Shown: positions 39,774 through 47,862 of the stretch, piece after piece | Position numbering within the stretch: the first letter of the stretch is position 1 | Layout: every line of letters starts with the position of its first letter | The notes under the pieces: model-generated | Told to the model about the DNA's origin: nothing | Seen by the model: the letters and a program-made list of their open reading frames with translations, nothing else | Database searches by the model: none | Program-made: the position numbers and the translations under genes | Source: Chelativorans alearensis | Lineage (GTDB): Bacteria; Pseudomonadota; Alphaproteobacteria; Rhizobiales; Rhizobiaceae | NCBI RefSeq assembly: GCF_010993735.1 | Contig: NZ_WQNI01000012.1 | Coordinates: 1 to 64,000, forward strand | DNA: 64,000 bases | Direction of reading: 5' to 3'

Positions 39774-40909
39774 AATGGCTGACCTCCGCTTCTGACCGCG
39801 CGCGCATGCCGCATTGGGGCGCGCTCGCTCCGCATCCGTGTCTCGCTCAGCGTTTCAATGTGTCTGGCAAGTTCGTTCGCGCGTGCGACCGCAGTATGGC
39901 CTGCCAGAACGCGCTCACGCGCACTTCCGGCAACCCTGCGACGCACGTCGCCGGGAAGCTGCGTCAGTGTCTGCACGACGTCTTCCGGGGTATCGGCTAT
40001 GAGAACCGCCTCGTCCTCGGGCAAGAGCGCGCCCAGTCCCGGCCAGCGATCGCTGATGATCGGCGTAGCGCAGGCGGCGGCCTCAAAGATGCGCACGCTT
40101 GGCGAGAAACCGGCGGCGGCCATATCGGCGCGCGTGATGTTCAGCGTGAAGCGGGATCTGCTGTAGAAGGAAGCATGCGCGGAAGGCGGCAAGTGCTCGA
40201 TCCGCTCGACATTTGCCGGCCAGTCGATATCCGCCGGGTATTGCGGGCCGGCGACCACGAAGCGCTTCTCCGGCAGCCGCCGGGCGGGCTCTATCAGAAG
40301 CCGTTCAAGCGCTGGTTGCCGGTCCGGGCTGTAGGTGCCTAGATAGCCGAAGTCCCAGCGTATCTCCTCGCCGGTGGGGAAATAGAGGGCGGGATCGACG
40401 GAGCAGTACAGCGGCACGGCCCGCCTGGCGCCATAGCGGTTTTCAAGAAGCTCAAGCAGGCGGCCGCCCGCAAAGGAGAGGTAAAGGTCGAAATACGGCA
40501 CTTGACGGTGTGCCAGATAGTCCTCCTCGCCGGCTTCGAGCCGTGCCATGGTGACGGGCGTATCGATATCGTAGAAGCAGAGAAGCGGTGGGTTCATCGC
40601 CCGGATGCGGTCGATCACCGCAACCCCCTCCGGCACGAACGAACCGACGATGACCGCGTCGGCCTCGCGGATTTCCGGCAGGAAGGCACCGAACTCATCA
40701 AGGCTGCGGTAGTATTCGAGGTGGCAGAAATCGGGTGCGGCCAGGTCGCGGTTGTCGGCGTACCACGGCACGTCGCGCTCCAGGAAGAGAACGTCGTGGC
40801 CGTTGGCATGCAGGCCCTTGAGCAACGATCGATACGTTGTGGCATGGCCGTTGCCCCAGGAAGACGACAGCGAAAGGCCGGTCACGACGATGTTAAGCCG
40901 GCGGCTCAT
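39770..40909 (-). CDS. CgeB-like glycosyltransferase, copy 1
   Basis: The 379-residue protein starts MSRRLNIVVTGLSLSSSWGN and has two GT-B Rossmann domains: DAVIVGSFVPEGVAVI in the first; WDFGYLGTYSPDRQPALERL, FVVAGPQYPADIDW and a donor-site stretch RIFEAAACATPIISDRWPGL near residue 295. This is the CgeB/DUF3880-like family, probably transferring a nucleotide-activated sugar. It is paralogous to the next gene. Start at 40909 (ATGA overlap) is preferred over a longer frame beginning inside the preceding gene. Cytosolic or peripheral; acceptor unknown. Confidence 0.83.
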   Translation of the reverse strand: MSRRLNIVVTGLSLSSSWGNGHATTYRSLLKGLHANGHDVLFLERDVPWYADNRDLAAPDFCHLEYYRSLDEFGAFLPEIREADAVIVGSFVPEGVAVIDRIRAMNPPLLCFYDIDTPVTMARLEAGEEDYLAHRQVPYFDLYLSFAGGRLLELLENRYGARRAVPLYCSVDPALYFPTGEEIRWDFGYLGTYSPDRQPALERLLIEPARRLPEKRFVVAGPQYPADIDWPANVERIEHLPPSAHASFYSRSRFTLNITRADMAAAGFSPSVRIFEAAACATPIISDRWPGLGALLPEDEAVLIADTPEDVVQTLTQLPGDVRRRVAGSARERVLAGHTAVARANELARHIETLSETRMRSERAPMRHARAVRSGGQPL

Positions 40910-42000
40910 TCGGCAGCCTCCGTTTGCGGCTTGGGCAGAAACCCTGAAAGGATCTGGTGCACCTGCTCGGCCCGATGGGCATAGGTGTGCTCGCGCATCA
41001 CGTGTTGCCGCGCCGCCCGTCCGATCCTCTCGGCTTCGGCCGGCGTCAACCAAGTCAGTATATCGGCGACGTCCTTGCCATCGCGCGCCACCAGCGCCTC
41101 GCTGCCTTCGGCAAGGAAAAGATCGAGCCCGGCCCAGCTATCGGTGATCAGGCATGCGCCGGCGCCGGCGGCCTCGAAGACGCGGGTCGCTGGCGAGTAG
41201 CCATTGCTGGCCATGCTCTGCCGGTTAACGTTGAGAACCGCCTTGGGCGAGACGTTGAAGGCATTGTGGTCGCAGGTCGGCACGTGGCCGAGATAGCGCA
41301 CGTTATCCGGGAGACGCCGACTGGACCAGCCGGCCCCGCCTAGAAGAAAAAACTGATCTGGAAGGAGCGAAGCCGCACGGAAGAAAAACGTCTCCACCCT
41401 TTCCTCGCGGTCCGGCAAGCGGTTGCCCAAGAAGGCAAGATCGGCCGCAAAGCGTGGATCGGGTGCGACAGGGTGATGGGTGAGAGGGTCGAGCGCATTA
41501 TAGACGGGGATGCAGTGCGGCGCACCGAGCGCCCGATACCCGTAGACCACCGGGTCGCCGCCGCCATAGGTGAGGATGAGATCGATCCGCGAGAGCTCGT
41601 GGAGCAACGGATGCTCGCGGTCACGGTCGATCTGGGCGAGCGTGGCAGGCGCATCGACATCCCAGAAGATAGTAAGCGCCTCGGACCGGGCCGCATTCAA
41701 AACCAGCTGCAGCAGTGCGTTGTCTTCGAAGCCGACGCCGCTTGCCTTGACGACGACATCGGCGGCCGCCGCGTGCGCCGCGGCGTGCTTCATCGAGACA
41801 TCGTCACAGTCGTAGACGACGACGCGGCACCAGTCGGGCGGTTCCATGTCCCGGTTCTGGTGCCGCTCGCGGATGTTGGGCTCATAGAAGGTGATGTCGT
41901 AGCCAAGCATGGACAGCGCTTGCAGCAGACCACGGTAGTATGTTGCCGCTCCATTCCAATAGGAGGAAAGGAGGCTTGATCCATAGAACGCAATCTTCAT
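40906..42000 (-). CDS. CgeB-like glycosyltransferase, copy 2
   Basis: The 364-residue GT-B enzyme starts MKIAFYGSSLLSSYWNGAAT, closely paralleling the start of copy 1 (SLSSSWGNGHATTYR). It has IFWDVDAPATLAQI, DLAFLGNRLPDREERVETFF, FLLGGAGWSSRRLP and the donor-site segment RVFEAAGAGACLITDSWAGL. Two adjacent diverged paralogues suggest either two successive linkages or two donors. Overlaps both neighbours by 4 bases (ATGA). Confidence 0.83.
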   Translation of the reverse strand: MKIAFYGSSLLSSYWNGAATYYRGLLQALSMLGYDITFYEPNIRERHQNRDMEPPDWCRVVVYDCDDVSMKHAAAHAAAADVVVKASGVGFEDNALLQLVLNAARSEALTIFWDVDAPATLAQIDRDREHPLLHELSRIDLILTYGGGDPVVYGYRALGAPHCIPVYNALDPLTHHPVAPDPRFAADLAFLGNRLPDREERVETFFFRAASLLPDQFFLLGGAGWSSRRLPDNVRYLGHVPTCDHNAFNVSPKAVLNVNRQSMASNGYSPATRVFEAAGAGACLITDSWAGLDLFLAEGSEALVARDGKDVADILTWLTPAEAERIGRAARQHVMREHTYAHRAEQVHQILSGFLPKPQTEAAE

Positions 42001-43127
42001 TCCGCAGCCTCCTTTCGTATCGAGGTTTCCGTGCGCGCTCCGCCCAAAACCGATGCGATCGACAGAAGTTCACGTGCCCTGTGACGGCAGGTGTGCCTCG
42101 CCCGAATTGTCTCCAGCCCAGAGGTCGCAAGGGCGTCTGCGCGGTCGCGGTCGGCCAGGACCTGGCGCAGCAGTGCGGACATCTCCGCGCCGTTGCGCGC
42201 AAAGAGGAAATCCTCACCGGCCCGAAAGAGATTTTCCGCATCGTCCCAAGGCGCGGAGATCAAGGGGATGCCGCAAGCAAGAGCCTCGAAGACACGGATC
42301 GTCGGGATGCCCGGCAGCGCCTTGACATAGGGGCGCCGGGGAATGTGCATCGTTACACGGTGGCGTGCGAAGGCGGCCGGAACATCCGCGTTGGCGATCC
42401 AGCCGTCATAGTCGAGCCCCGCCTCGGCAAGCGCATCCAACGCGCGGCGCGGATAGCGCACGCCACGCACAGTGCATGAGAGGCCAAGCCTTTCCGACGG
42501 CTCGATCAGGAATTCACGCAGCTCGGCGGTGCGCTCATTGTCACCCCAGTTGCCGATCCAGATAAGATCGCGGCGGTCGCCTTCATGCGGCATGGGCTTG
42601 AAGAGAGCGGTGTCGGCTGCCTCGTGCCAGGTGAACACGCTGCGGCCCCACCCTGCCTCCACATAGCGCTGACGCAGAGATTCGCCGAATGCCAGGACGC
42701 CGTCATAATCTTCAAGGCGAAACGCCTCTATGTCCCGGCGTGCCGAGACGGCACGGTGGTGCGTGTCGTGAAAGAGAAGCGTGAAGCGGCCCACGCGACG
42801 CGCCCGGCCGATGCGTTCGACCAGCGAGCGCTCCGTCCATTCGTGGACGATCACGATATCGGCGCCCTGCAGCACCTCCTCATGGGGGAAGCTGGGGCCG
42901 TAAGTGACTGATCGCAAACCGGGGAAGTCACGCGCGAAGCGGCCGAAGGCGGCGGAACCTTGGTCGGCCGACAGGTTCTTGCGGCTCCAGCCATTGGCGG
43001 GCTCGAGCGCAAGCACCTCATGCCCGAGCGCCATCAGCTCGCGCATCACGCCACGCAGGAAGTGTGCGTTGCCGTGGTTCCAGTCGGACACGAGCGAGTG
43101 GGTGTGGAAAAGAAAGCGCATGGTCAC
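41997..43127 (-). CDS. Glycosyltransferase (GT-B, CgeB-related)
   Basis: The 376-residue protein has MRFLFHTHSLVSDWNHGNAH at the start, GADIVIVHEWTERSLVERIG, LIWIGNWGDNERTAELREFL and a donor-site region IRVFEALACGIPLISAPWDD. It is more distant from the two CgeB-like copies but has the same domain order. GTG 43127 overlaps the preceding stop (GTGA); ATG 43121, two codons later, is the alternative. Fourth gene of the coupled operon. Acceptor and donor unknown; UDP-xylose is an obvious candidate donor because its synthesis is encoded nearby. Confidence 0.82.
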   Translation of the reverse strand: MTMRFLFHTHSLVSDWNHGNAHFLRGVMRELMALGHEVLALEPANGWSRKNLSADQGSAAFGRFARDFPGLRSVTYGPSFPHEEVLQGADIVIVHEWTERSLVERIGRARRVGRFTLLFHDTHHRAVSARRDIEAFRLEDYDGVLAFGESLRQRYVEAGWGRSVFTWHEAADTALFKPMPHEGDRRDLIWIGNWGDNERTAELREFLIEPSERLGLSCTVRGVRYPRRALDALAEAGLDYDGWIANADVPAAFARHRVTMHIPRRPYVKALPGIPTIRVFEALACGIPLISAPWDDAENLFRAGEDFLFARNGAEMSALLRQVLADRDRADALATSGLETIRARHTCRHRARELLSIASVLGGARTETSIRKEAAE

Positions 43128-44269
43128 GCTCCCGCCGCGCTGTGCCGGCAGCTCGCGGTGATCATTGAGCGATAGATCCCGATCATCGCCTCGGCCTGCG
43201 CCCTTGGGGTGAAATGTCGTACACGCTGGGAGGCCCGCATCGCCAACTCCCGCCGCAGCGCCTTATCGGCAGCCAGGTGGTCAAGCGCGGCAACGAGGCT
43301 CTTGGCATTATGCGGATCGAAGAAAAGTGCGGCGTCCGGCCACAGCTCGCGATAGGTGGGGATATCGGAAAGAACCAGTGCGCAGCCTGCGTGCGCAGCC
43401 TCGAGCGCCACCAACCCAAATGGCTCATAGAGTGAAGGCGAGACGACGACGGCGGCTCGCCGCATGTGCTCGAGAACCCCACTGTTGCTCAGTTCGCCGC
43501 AATAGTAGGCGTGCTTGGGTATGAAATGCTGGCCGTCGGGAGCGGAGAGAGGTCCTGCCATAAGAAGCGGCCATGACACCTCGCGCGCCGCAACGTCGAG
43601 GATTTCGCCGTTCTTGCTCTCGTCCCACCATCGCGCCGCGGCGAATACAAACTCCTCCTTGGGCCCCGGTTCAGGAGCGACCGCGAGCGCATTCGGGACC
43701 ACCGTAAGGCCGGGCAGTGCGCCGTAACACCTTTCGAGAGATTTGGCGTGGCTGCGGCTCGGCGCCACTATGGCGTCCGCGCCCTCGAAGCCGGACTTGT
43801 TGCGCGTCATGTGCCACTGCCACTCGTCGGGCAGCGGCCCTCCGCGCATCGTCCGCCACCAGGTCGGGATGCACGAATGGGAGGCGACGAGGATGGGAAC
43901 GTCGACGTCCAGGCCGCAGGACTGGGAGGGAAGATTGAGGTGAATGAGGTCAATCCGGCATTCGTCTGCCAGATGCCGTAGCAACTCGGGTAAGACGTCC
44001 AACTCGGTTTCGCGGTTGCACGTCCAATCAAGCGGCACATCGAGCCAGACAAGCTCGCCAAGCACCTGCGCTTCTGCGCGCTGCTCCGCCGTCGGGCCCG
44101 GTCCGAGACCGGCGAAGACGATGGAGACCCCGTGGGGCGCAAGTGCGCGCGCCAGACCCATCGCATAGCGCCATACGCCGCCCACTGCGTCCACTGTCAT
44201 CAGCAGGCGCGCCGATGCGCCCGGCTGCTGATGCCGATGTGCCGATGTTGTGGAAACAGCCTGCGTCAT
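43124..44269 (-). CDS. Family 4 glycosyltransferase
   Basis: The 381-residue GT4 enzyme shows MTVDAVGGVWRYAMGLARAL near the N-terminus (acceptor domain), VVPNALAV, KNGEILDVAAREVSWPLLMAG and the E-x7-E donor motif in PSLYEPFGLVALEAAHAGCALVLSD (about residues 292-316). Retaining GT-B enzymes of this family use UDP- or GDP-sugars. The start at 44269 (ATGA overlap) is chosen over a frame beginning 63 bases upstream. Part of the eight-gene operon. Confidence 0.86.
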   Translation of the reverse strand: MTQAVSTTSAHRHQQPGASARLLMTVDAVGGVWRYAMGLARALAPHGVSIVFAGLGPGPTAEQRAEAQVLGELVWLDVPLDWTCNRETELDVLPELLRHLADECRIDLIHLNLPSQSCGLDVDVPILVASHSCIPTWWRTMRGGPLPDEWQWHMTRNKSGFEGADAIVAPSRSHAKSLERCYGALPGLTVVPNALAVAPEPGPKEEFVFAAARWWDESKNGEILDVAAREVSWPLLMAGPLSAPDGQHFIPKHAYYCGELSNSGVLEHMRRAAVVVSPSLYEPFGLVALEAAHAGCALVLSDIPTYRELWPDAALFFDPHNAKSLVAALDHLAADKALRRELAMRASQRVRHFTPRAQAEAMIGIYRSMITASCRHSAAGA

Positions 44270-46299
44270 CGTGCGATCCTTCTTGCCGTGACGCGGTCGA
44301 CGGGCACTGACACCCTTTCCGCTCGCAACCAACCCAAGAGATCCTCAAGGCCATCGCTCCAGGGCACTTTAGGGCTCCAGCCAACGCGTCGTTGCAGCCA
44401 GCGCGTGTCGGCCACGAAATAAAGCTGGTCGCCGGCCCGCCAGTCCTCGCGCCTGACGTGCGGCTTGCTGCCCTTCAGGCGAGCGATCTTCTGCAGGACG
44501 ACCTGCAAACTAACCGCGTTGGCGGCCCCCCCGCCAAGGTTGAAAGCTTCCCCGCTGACTTCCGCGATACTGGCCCGTATCTGGCGATAGGCGGCCACGG
44601 CATCGCTGACGTGCAGCACATCGCGAACCTGCTTGCCGTCGCCGAAGACGGTGATGAGACTGTCCTCCAGCGCGCGGATGAGGAAGTGAGCGACCCAACC
44701 CTGATCCTCCGTGCCGAACTGCCGCGGGCCATAGACGCAACTCATGCGCAGGACCGCCGCCGGCAAGCCATAAGAGGTGGCGTAGTCGAGCACATATTGA
44801 TCTGCCACCCCCTTTGAGCAGCCGTAGGGTGTGCAGAACCGAAGGCTGCAATCCTCGCCGATGCCGTATTTGCGCACCTGCCGGTCGGCCGGCATATAAC
44901 GGTCTTCCAGCTCGATCATCTCCAGGTGGTCGAGTGACCCGTAAACCTTGTTCGTGCTGGCGAAAACGATCGGTATGCGCCGCCCCGACTGGCGGGCCGC
45001 CTCCAGCACGTTCAGCGTTCCGCGGCCGTTGACCTCGAAGTCGTCAAAGGGCTGCAGGAGACTGCTCGTAACGGCTGTCTGAGCTGCCAGGTGAAAGATC
45101 GAGCCGGCGTCGGCGACGGCGGGGTAGATCGACATATAATCGCGCACGTCGGCAAGGAACGGATGAACGCGATCGCCGTGCCTCTCCTTCAGCCAGCCGA
45201 GATTCTCATCGACACCGGGACGGCTCAGATTGTCGAGAACTATCACCTCCTCGCCGTCTTCGAGCAGGCTGTCCGCAAGATTGGCGCCGATAAAACCGCT
45301 GCCGCCCGTAATCAGAACGGGCTCTGTTCTGGCGCCGATCGAGGGAGCGGCCAGGCGTGCGATCTCCGCCACCTTCTCAACACCGCCATCGGTCAGAAGC
45401 CGCGCCAGCAACTTCGGCCGACCGGAATTATCGACAGCGCCCAGATGATAGTGGCGGACGTCGAACCATAGACCTTCCTGCACAGCCACGTCGTGCGGCA
45501 CGTCGCGCCAGCTGTACCAATACATGCGGTCGGCCGGCACATCGAGTGCGCTGATGAAGCGCCGCGCCTGCTCGACCTCGTCGTTGCGCCAGGTCGAATA
45601 GCCGGTTTCGGTGATCCATATCTCCGCCGCTTTATTGTAACGGTCGACGATGCGCCGCATCTCGCCGATATGCAGATCCCAGCCGCCCCAGCTTCCCTTC
45701 TCGCTGTCCCACGTACCTGGAAAACCATGGAACCCAACAGCACTGACGCGGTCCAGGACGCCTCTTTCGCCCATCAGGTCGAGCCAGTAGGGATCGAAAG
45801 GCGACGGTCCTCCGAGCACGGGATCCCAGCCGCGTTCCCGGGCCCAATGGGCGGCGTCGCCAATCATCTCACAGAAGAGCTGGAAATCGGTGTCTTCGCG
45901 CCAGTCCCAGTCGAGAAGGTTGTTCGGTTCGTTCCACAGCTCGATATGACGGAAGAGATGGCCGTAGCGCGTCAACACGTGGTCGACGAAATCAGCATAG
46001 TCGCGGAGGCGGCGCGGCGCGCCCGACGTCTTGCCCGTACGGGAAATGGAGGGTGGGGTGTAGTGGATACACGGCAACACATCCAACTTCGCAGCCAGCC
46101 TTGGCAAGAGCCAATCGAACCACTCCGGCCCCCCTGGGGCGAAATACTCCGCCCAGGACAGGTGTGTGCGCAGATAGGAGGCACCGGAAGCGATAATTTC
46201 GGGAAGCACCGTTTCCGTGCGCTCGTACTCGCCGGGGCGGAACCACTCGACGAACCCGAATTTGCGCTCGCTGTAGGGGGGACGTTTCGCCCCGGTCAT
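44266..46299 (-). CDS. Fusion of a GH39-like glycosidase domain and an SDR epimerase
   Basis: The 677-residue protein begins with a clan GH-A-like domain (residues 1-320). E124 in WNEPNN is the probable acid/base and E231 in WITETGYST the nucleophile, as in beta-xylosidases. From residue 327 an extended SDR follows: VLITGGSGFIGANLAD, HLAAQTAV, ASTNKVYGS and catalytic Y492-x3-K496 (YGCSK). It most resembles CDP-paratose or UDP-sugar epimerases. One protein thus joins a glycosidase-type fold with sugar-nucleotide epimerisation. The glycosidase half may instead be a binding or transglycosylating module. ATGA overlaps on both sides. Confidence 0.84.
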   Translation of the reverse strand: MTGAKRPPYSERKFGFVEWFRPGEYERTETVLPEIIASGASYLRTHLSWAEYFAPGGPEWFDWLLPRLAAKLDVLPCIHYTPPSISRTGKTSGAPRRLRDYADFVDHVLTRYGHLFRHIELWNEPNNLLDWDWREDTDFQLFCEMIGDAAHWARERGWDPVLGGPSPFDPYWLDLMGERGVLDRVSAVGFHGFPGTWDSEKGSWGGWDLHIGEMRRIVDRYNKAAEIWITETGYSTWRNDEVEQARRFISALDVPADRMYWYSWRDVPHDVAVQEGLWFDVRHYHLGAVDNSGRPKLLARLLTDGGVEKVAEIARLAAPSIGARTEPVLITGGSGFIGANLADSLLEDGEEVIVLDNLSRPGVDENLGWLKERHGDRVHPFLADVRDYMSIYPAVADAGSIFHLAAQTAVTSSLLQPFDDFEVNGRGTLNVLEAARQSGRRIPIVFASTNKVYGSLDHLEMIELEDRYMPADRQVRKYGIGEDCSLRFCTPYGCSKGVADQYVLDYATSYGLPAAVLRMSCVYGPRQFGTEDQGWVAHFLIRALEDSLITVFGDGKQVRDVLHVSDAVAAYRQIRASIAEVSGEAFNLGGGAANAVSLQVVLQKIARLKGSKPHVRREDWRAGDQLYFVADTRWLQRRVGWSPKVPWSDGLEDLLGWLRAERVSVPVDRVTARRIAR

Positions 46300-47405
46300 G
46301 ACACGAGCCCTCTTTCTTCGAGGTGACGTTTCATTTCCGCACCCCGGTCGACGGCCCCCGACCGCCGCACCCAGTCGGCCAGTTCCACCAGCGAATCCTC
46401 GAGCAGGTGCTCAGGCTCAAAGTCGAGCAAGGCACGTGCGCGGGAAATATCGGCGAAGCAATGGCGGATGTCGCCCACTCGTGCCTTGCCGAGAATCTCC
46501 GGCTTCATATCCGGCACTTCCATCGCCTCAGCCAGCAACCGCGCGACGCTGCTGATCGTATACGCGCGACCGCTGCCTATGTTGATAACGTTGCCGCGCG
46601 CTTCCGGTTTGCGCAGGGCCAAGGCGAAAGCGCGCGCGACATCTTGCACATGCACGAAATCACGCCGCTGCGCGCCATCCTCGAAGATGAGGGGAGGCTC
46701 GCCATTGATCAGGCGCGCGGCGAAGTTGGCAAGCACGCCTGTATATGGATTCGATAGCGCCTGGCCCGGCCCGAAGACGTTGAACAGCCGCAGCGCCACC
46801 GCATCGATGCCATAGGCCTCGGCGAAGATGAGAACGGCACGCTCCTGTGCGAATTTCGTCAGCGCATAGATGGATGCAAGCTCGACCGGCTTATCCTCGT
46901 TCGTGGGAACTGGCAGGAGCGGATCGCCGCTGCGCGTGGCCGGGTCCCACAGCCTGGCCTGTATGCGCGAACGGTCCCTTCGCACATCGTCATGGATACC
47001 GCCTGCCGCGTCCCGGTAGAGCCCCTCGCCGTAAACACTCATCGACGAGGCAACAACGATGCGCCGGACGGGCTGAGCGGCTATTTCCTGAAGCAGGACG
47101 GCCGTGCCGTAGTCGTTGGCGCCGACGTAACGCTCGATCTCGTACATGGATTGGCCAACACCGACTTCGGCCGCAAGATGCACCACCAGGCCCACCCCGT
47201 TCAGCGCATGCCGCACCGCATTAGCATCGCGGATGTCGCCACATATGAACTCTGCTCGGTCGGGCAGAACGGCGGGCCGGCCCCCGTGCACCTGATCGAC
47301 GAGGCTGTCGAGAACACGCACTTCGAAGCCGCCGTCCAGCAGTTCACGTGCTACACGGCGGCCGATAAACCCGCCGCCTCCCGTGATTAATACGATATCT
47401 TTCAC
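46296..47405 (-). CDS. NAD-dependent sugar-nucleotide epimerase/dehydratase (first operon gene)
   Basis: The 369-residue extended SDR has VLITGGGGFIGRRVARELLD, LVVHLAAEVGVGQSMYE, SSMSVYGEG, the catalytic YALTK, and RLFNVFGPGQALSNPYTG, a sequence style common in UDP-glucose/UDP-glucuronate 4-epimerases. An insertion of about 30 residues precedes the YALTK (DRSRIQARLWDP). It heads the operon. A GGAAC-N16-GGTT element ends 44 bases upstream of its ATG, so the entire pathway may be stress-induced. Confidence 0.85.
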   Translation of the reverse strand: MKDIVLITGGGGFIGRRVARELLDGGFEVRVLDSLVDQVHGGRPAVLPDRAEFICGDIRDANAVRHALNGVGLVVHLAAEVGVGQSMYEIERYVGANDYGTAVLLQEIAAQPVRRIVVASSMSVYGEGLYRDAAGGIHDDVRRDRSRIQARLWDPATRSGDPLLPVPTNEDKPVELASIYALTKFAQERAVLIFAEAYGIDAVALRLFNVFGPGQALSNPYTGVLANFAARLINGEPPLIFEDGAQRRDFVHVQDVARAFALALRKPEARGNVINIGSGRAYTISSVARLLAEAMEVPDMKPEILGKARVGDIRHCFADISRARALLDFEPEHLLEDSLVELADWVRRSGAVDRGAEMKRHLEERGLVS

Positions 47406-47449
47406 TATTGCTCCTGCTTACATCGAAGACGGGCTCTTCAGTGTCTTCC

Positions 47450-47474
47450 AACCGCAGCAGGAAGCTTTTGTTCC
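47450..47474 (-). promoter_or_regulatory. EcfG-like promoter candidate for the glycan operon (GGAAC-N16-GGTT)
   Basis: GGAAC lies at 47474-47470 and GGTT at 47453-47450, 44 bases before the first operon gene. It is back-to-back with the rightward element at 47495. Confidence 0.45.
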
Positions 47475-47494
47475 TACCGGCTGTGCGGGCATTT

Positions 47495-47519
47495 GGAACA
47501 GAAGGCCTTTTTGCGTGTT
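47495..47519 (+). promoter_or_regulatory. EcfG-like promoter candidate (GGAAC-N16-TGTT)
   Basis: GGAAC lies at 47495-47499 and TGTT at 47516-47519, 30 bases before the small protein gene at 47550. Confidence 0.45.
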
Positions 47520-47549
47520 TGGCGCTCCAAAACACACGAGGAGAAGGCG

Positions 47550-47813
47550 ATGAGCGCGGCAGTAACCACAACCGACCACGACGAGATCAGGAACTGGGCC
47601 GAGGCCAGGGGCGGCCGGCCAGCCCGTGTGAAGGCGACCAAGCCCGATGGAATATTGAGGATCGATTTCGGCGAGCCCGAAGAGGAACTGGAACCGATCA
47701 CCTGGGCCGACTTCTTCCGTATATTCGATGAGAGCAACTTGGCGTTCCTCTATCAGGAGCGCACGGACGACGATCGTATCAGCCGTTTCAATAAACTGGT
47801 CGAGCGTGGCTGA
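47550..47813 (+). CDS. Conserved hypothetical protein (87 aa)
   Basis: The protein MSAAVTTTDHDEIRNWAEAR has the pattern of a small rhizobial family with a conserved TTDHxEIRxWAExRGGxPARV start and an ITWADFFRIFDESNLAFLYQ core. GAGGAGAAG lies directly before the ATG. Family members occur beside stress genes and lack assigned function. Acidic, with no membrane segment. It is divergent from the glycan operon and convergent with ugd, and a stress-type promoter precedes it. Confidence 0.78.
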   Translation: MSAAVTTTDHDEIRNWAEARGGRPARVKATKPDGILRIDFGEPEEELEPITWADFFRIFDESNLAFLYQERTDDDRISRFNKLVERG

Positions 47814-47862
47814 GGCGACCCGGCGGGAGACCGGCGCAGGCCGCAGAGCCTGGCCTGATAAG

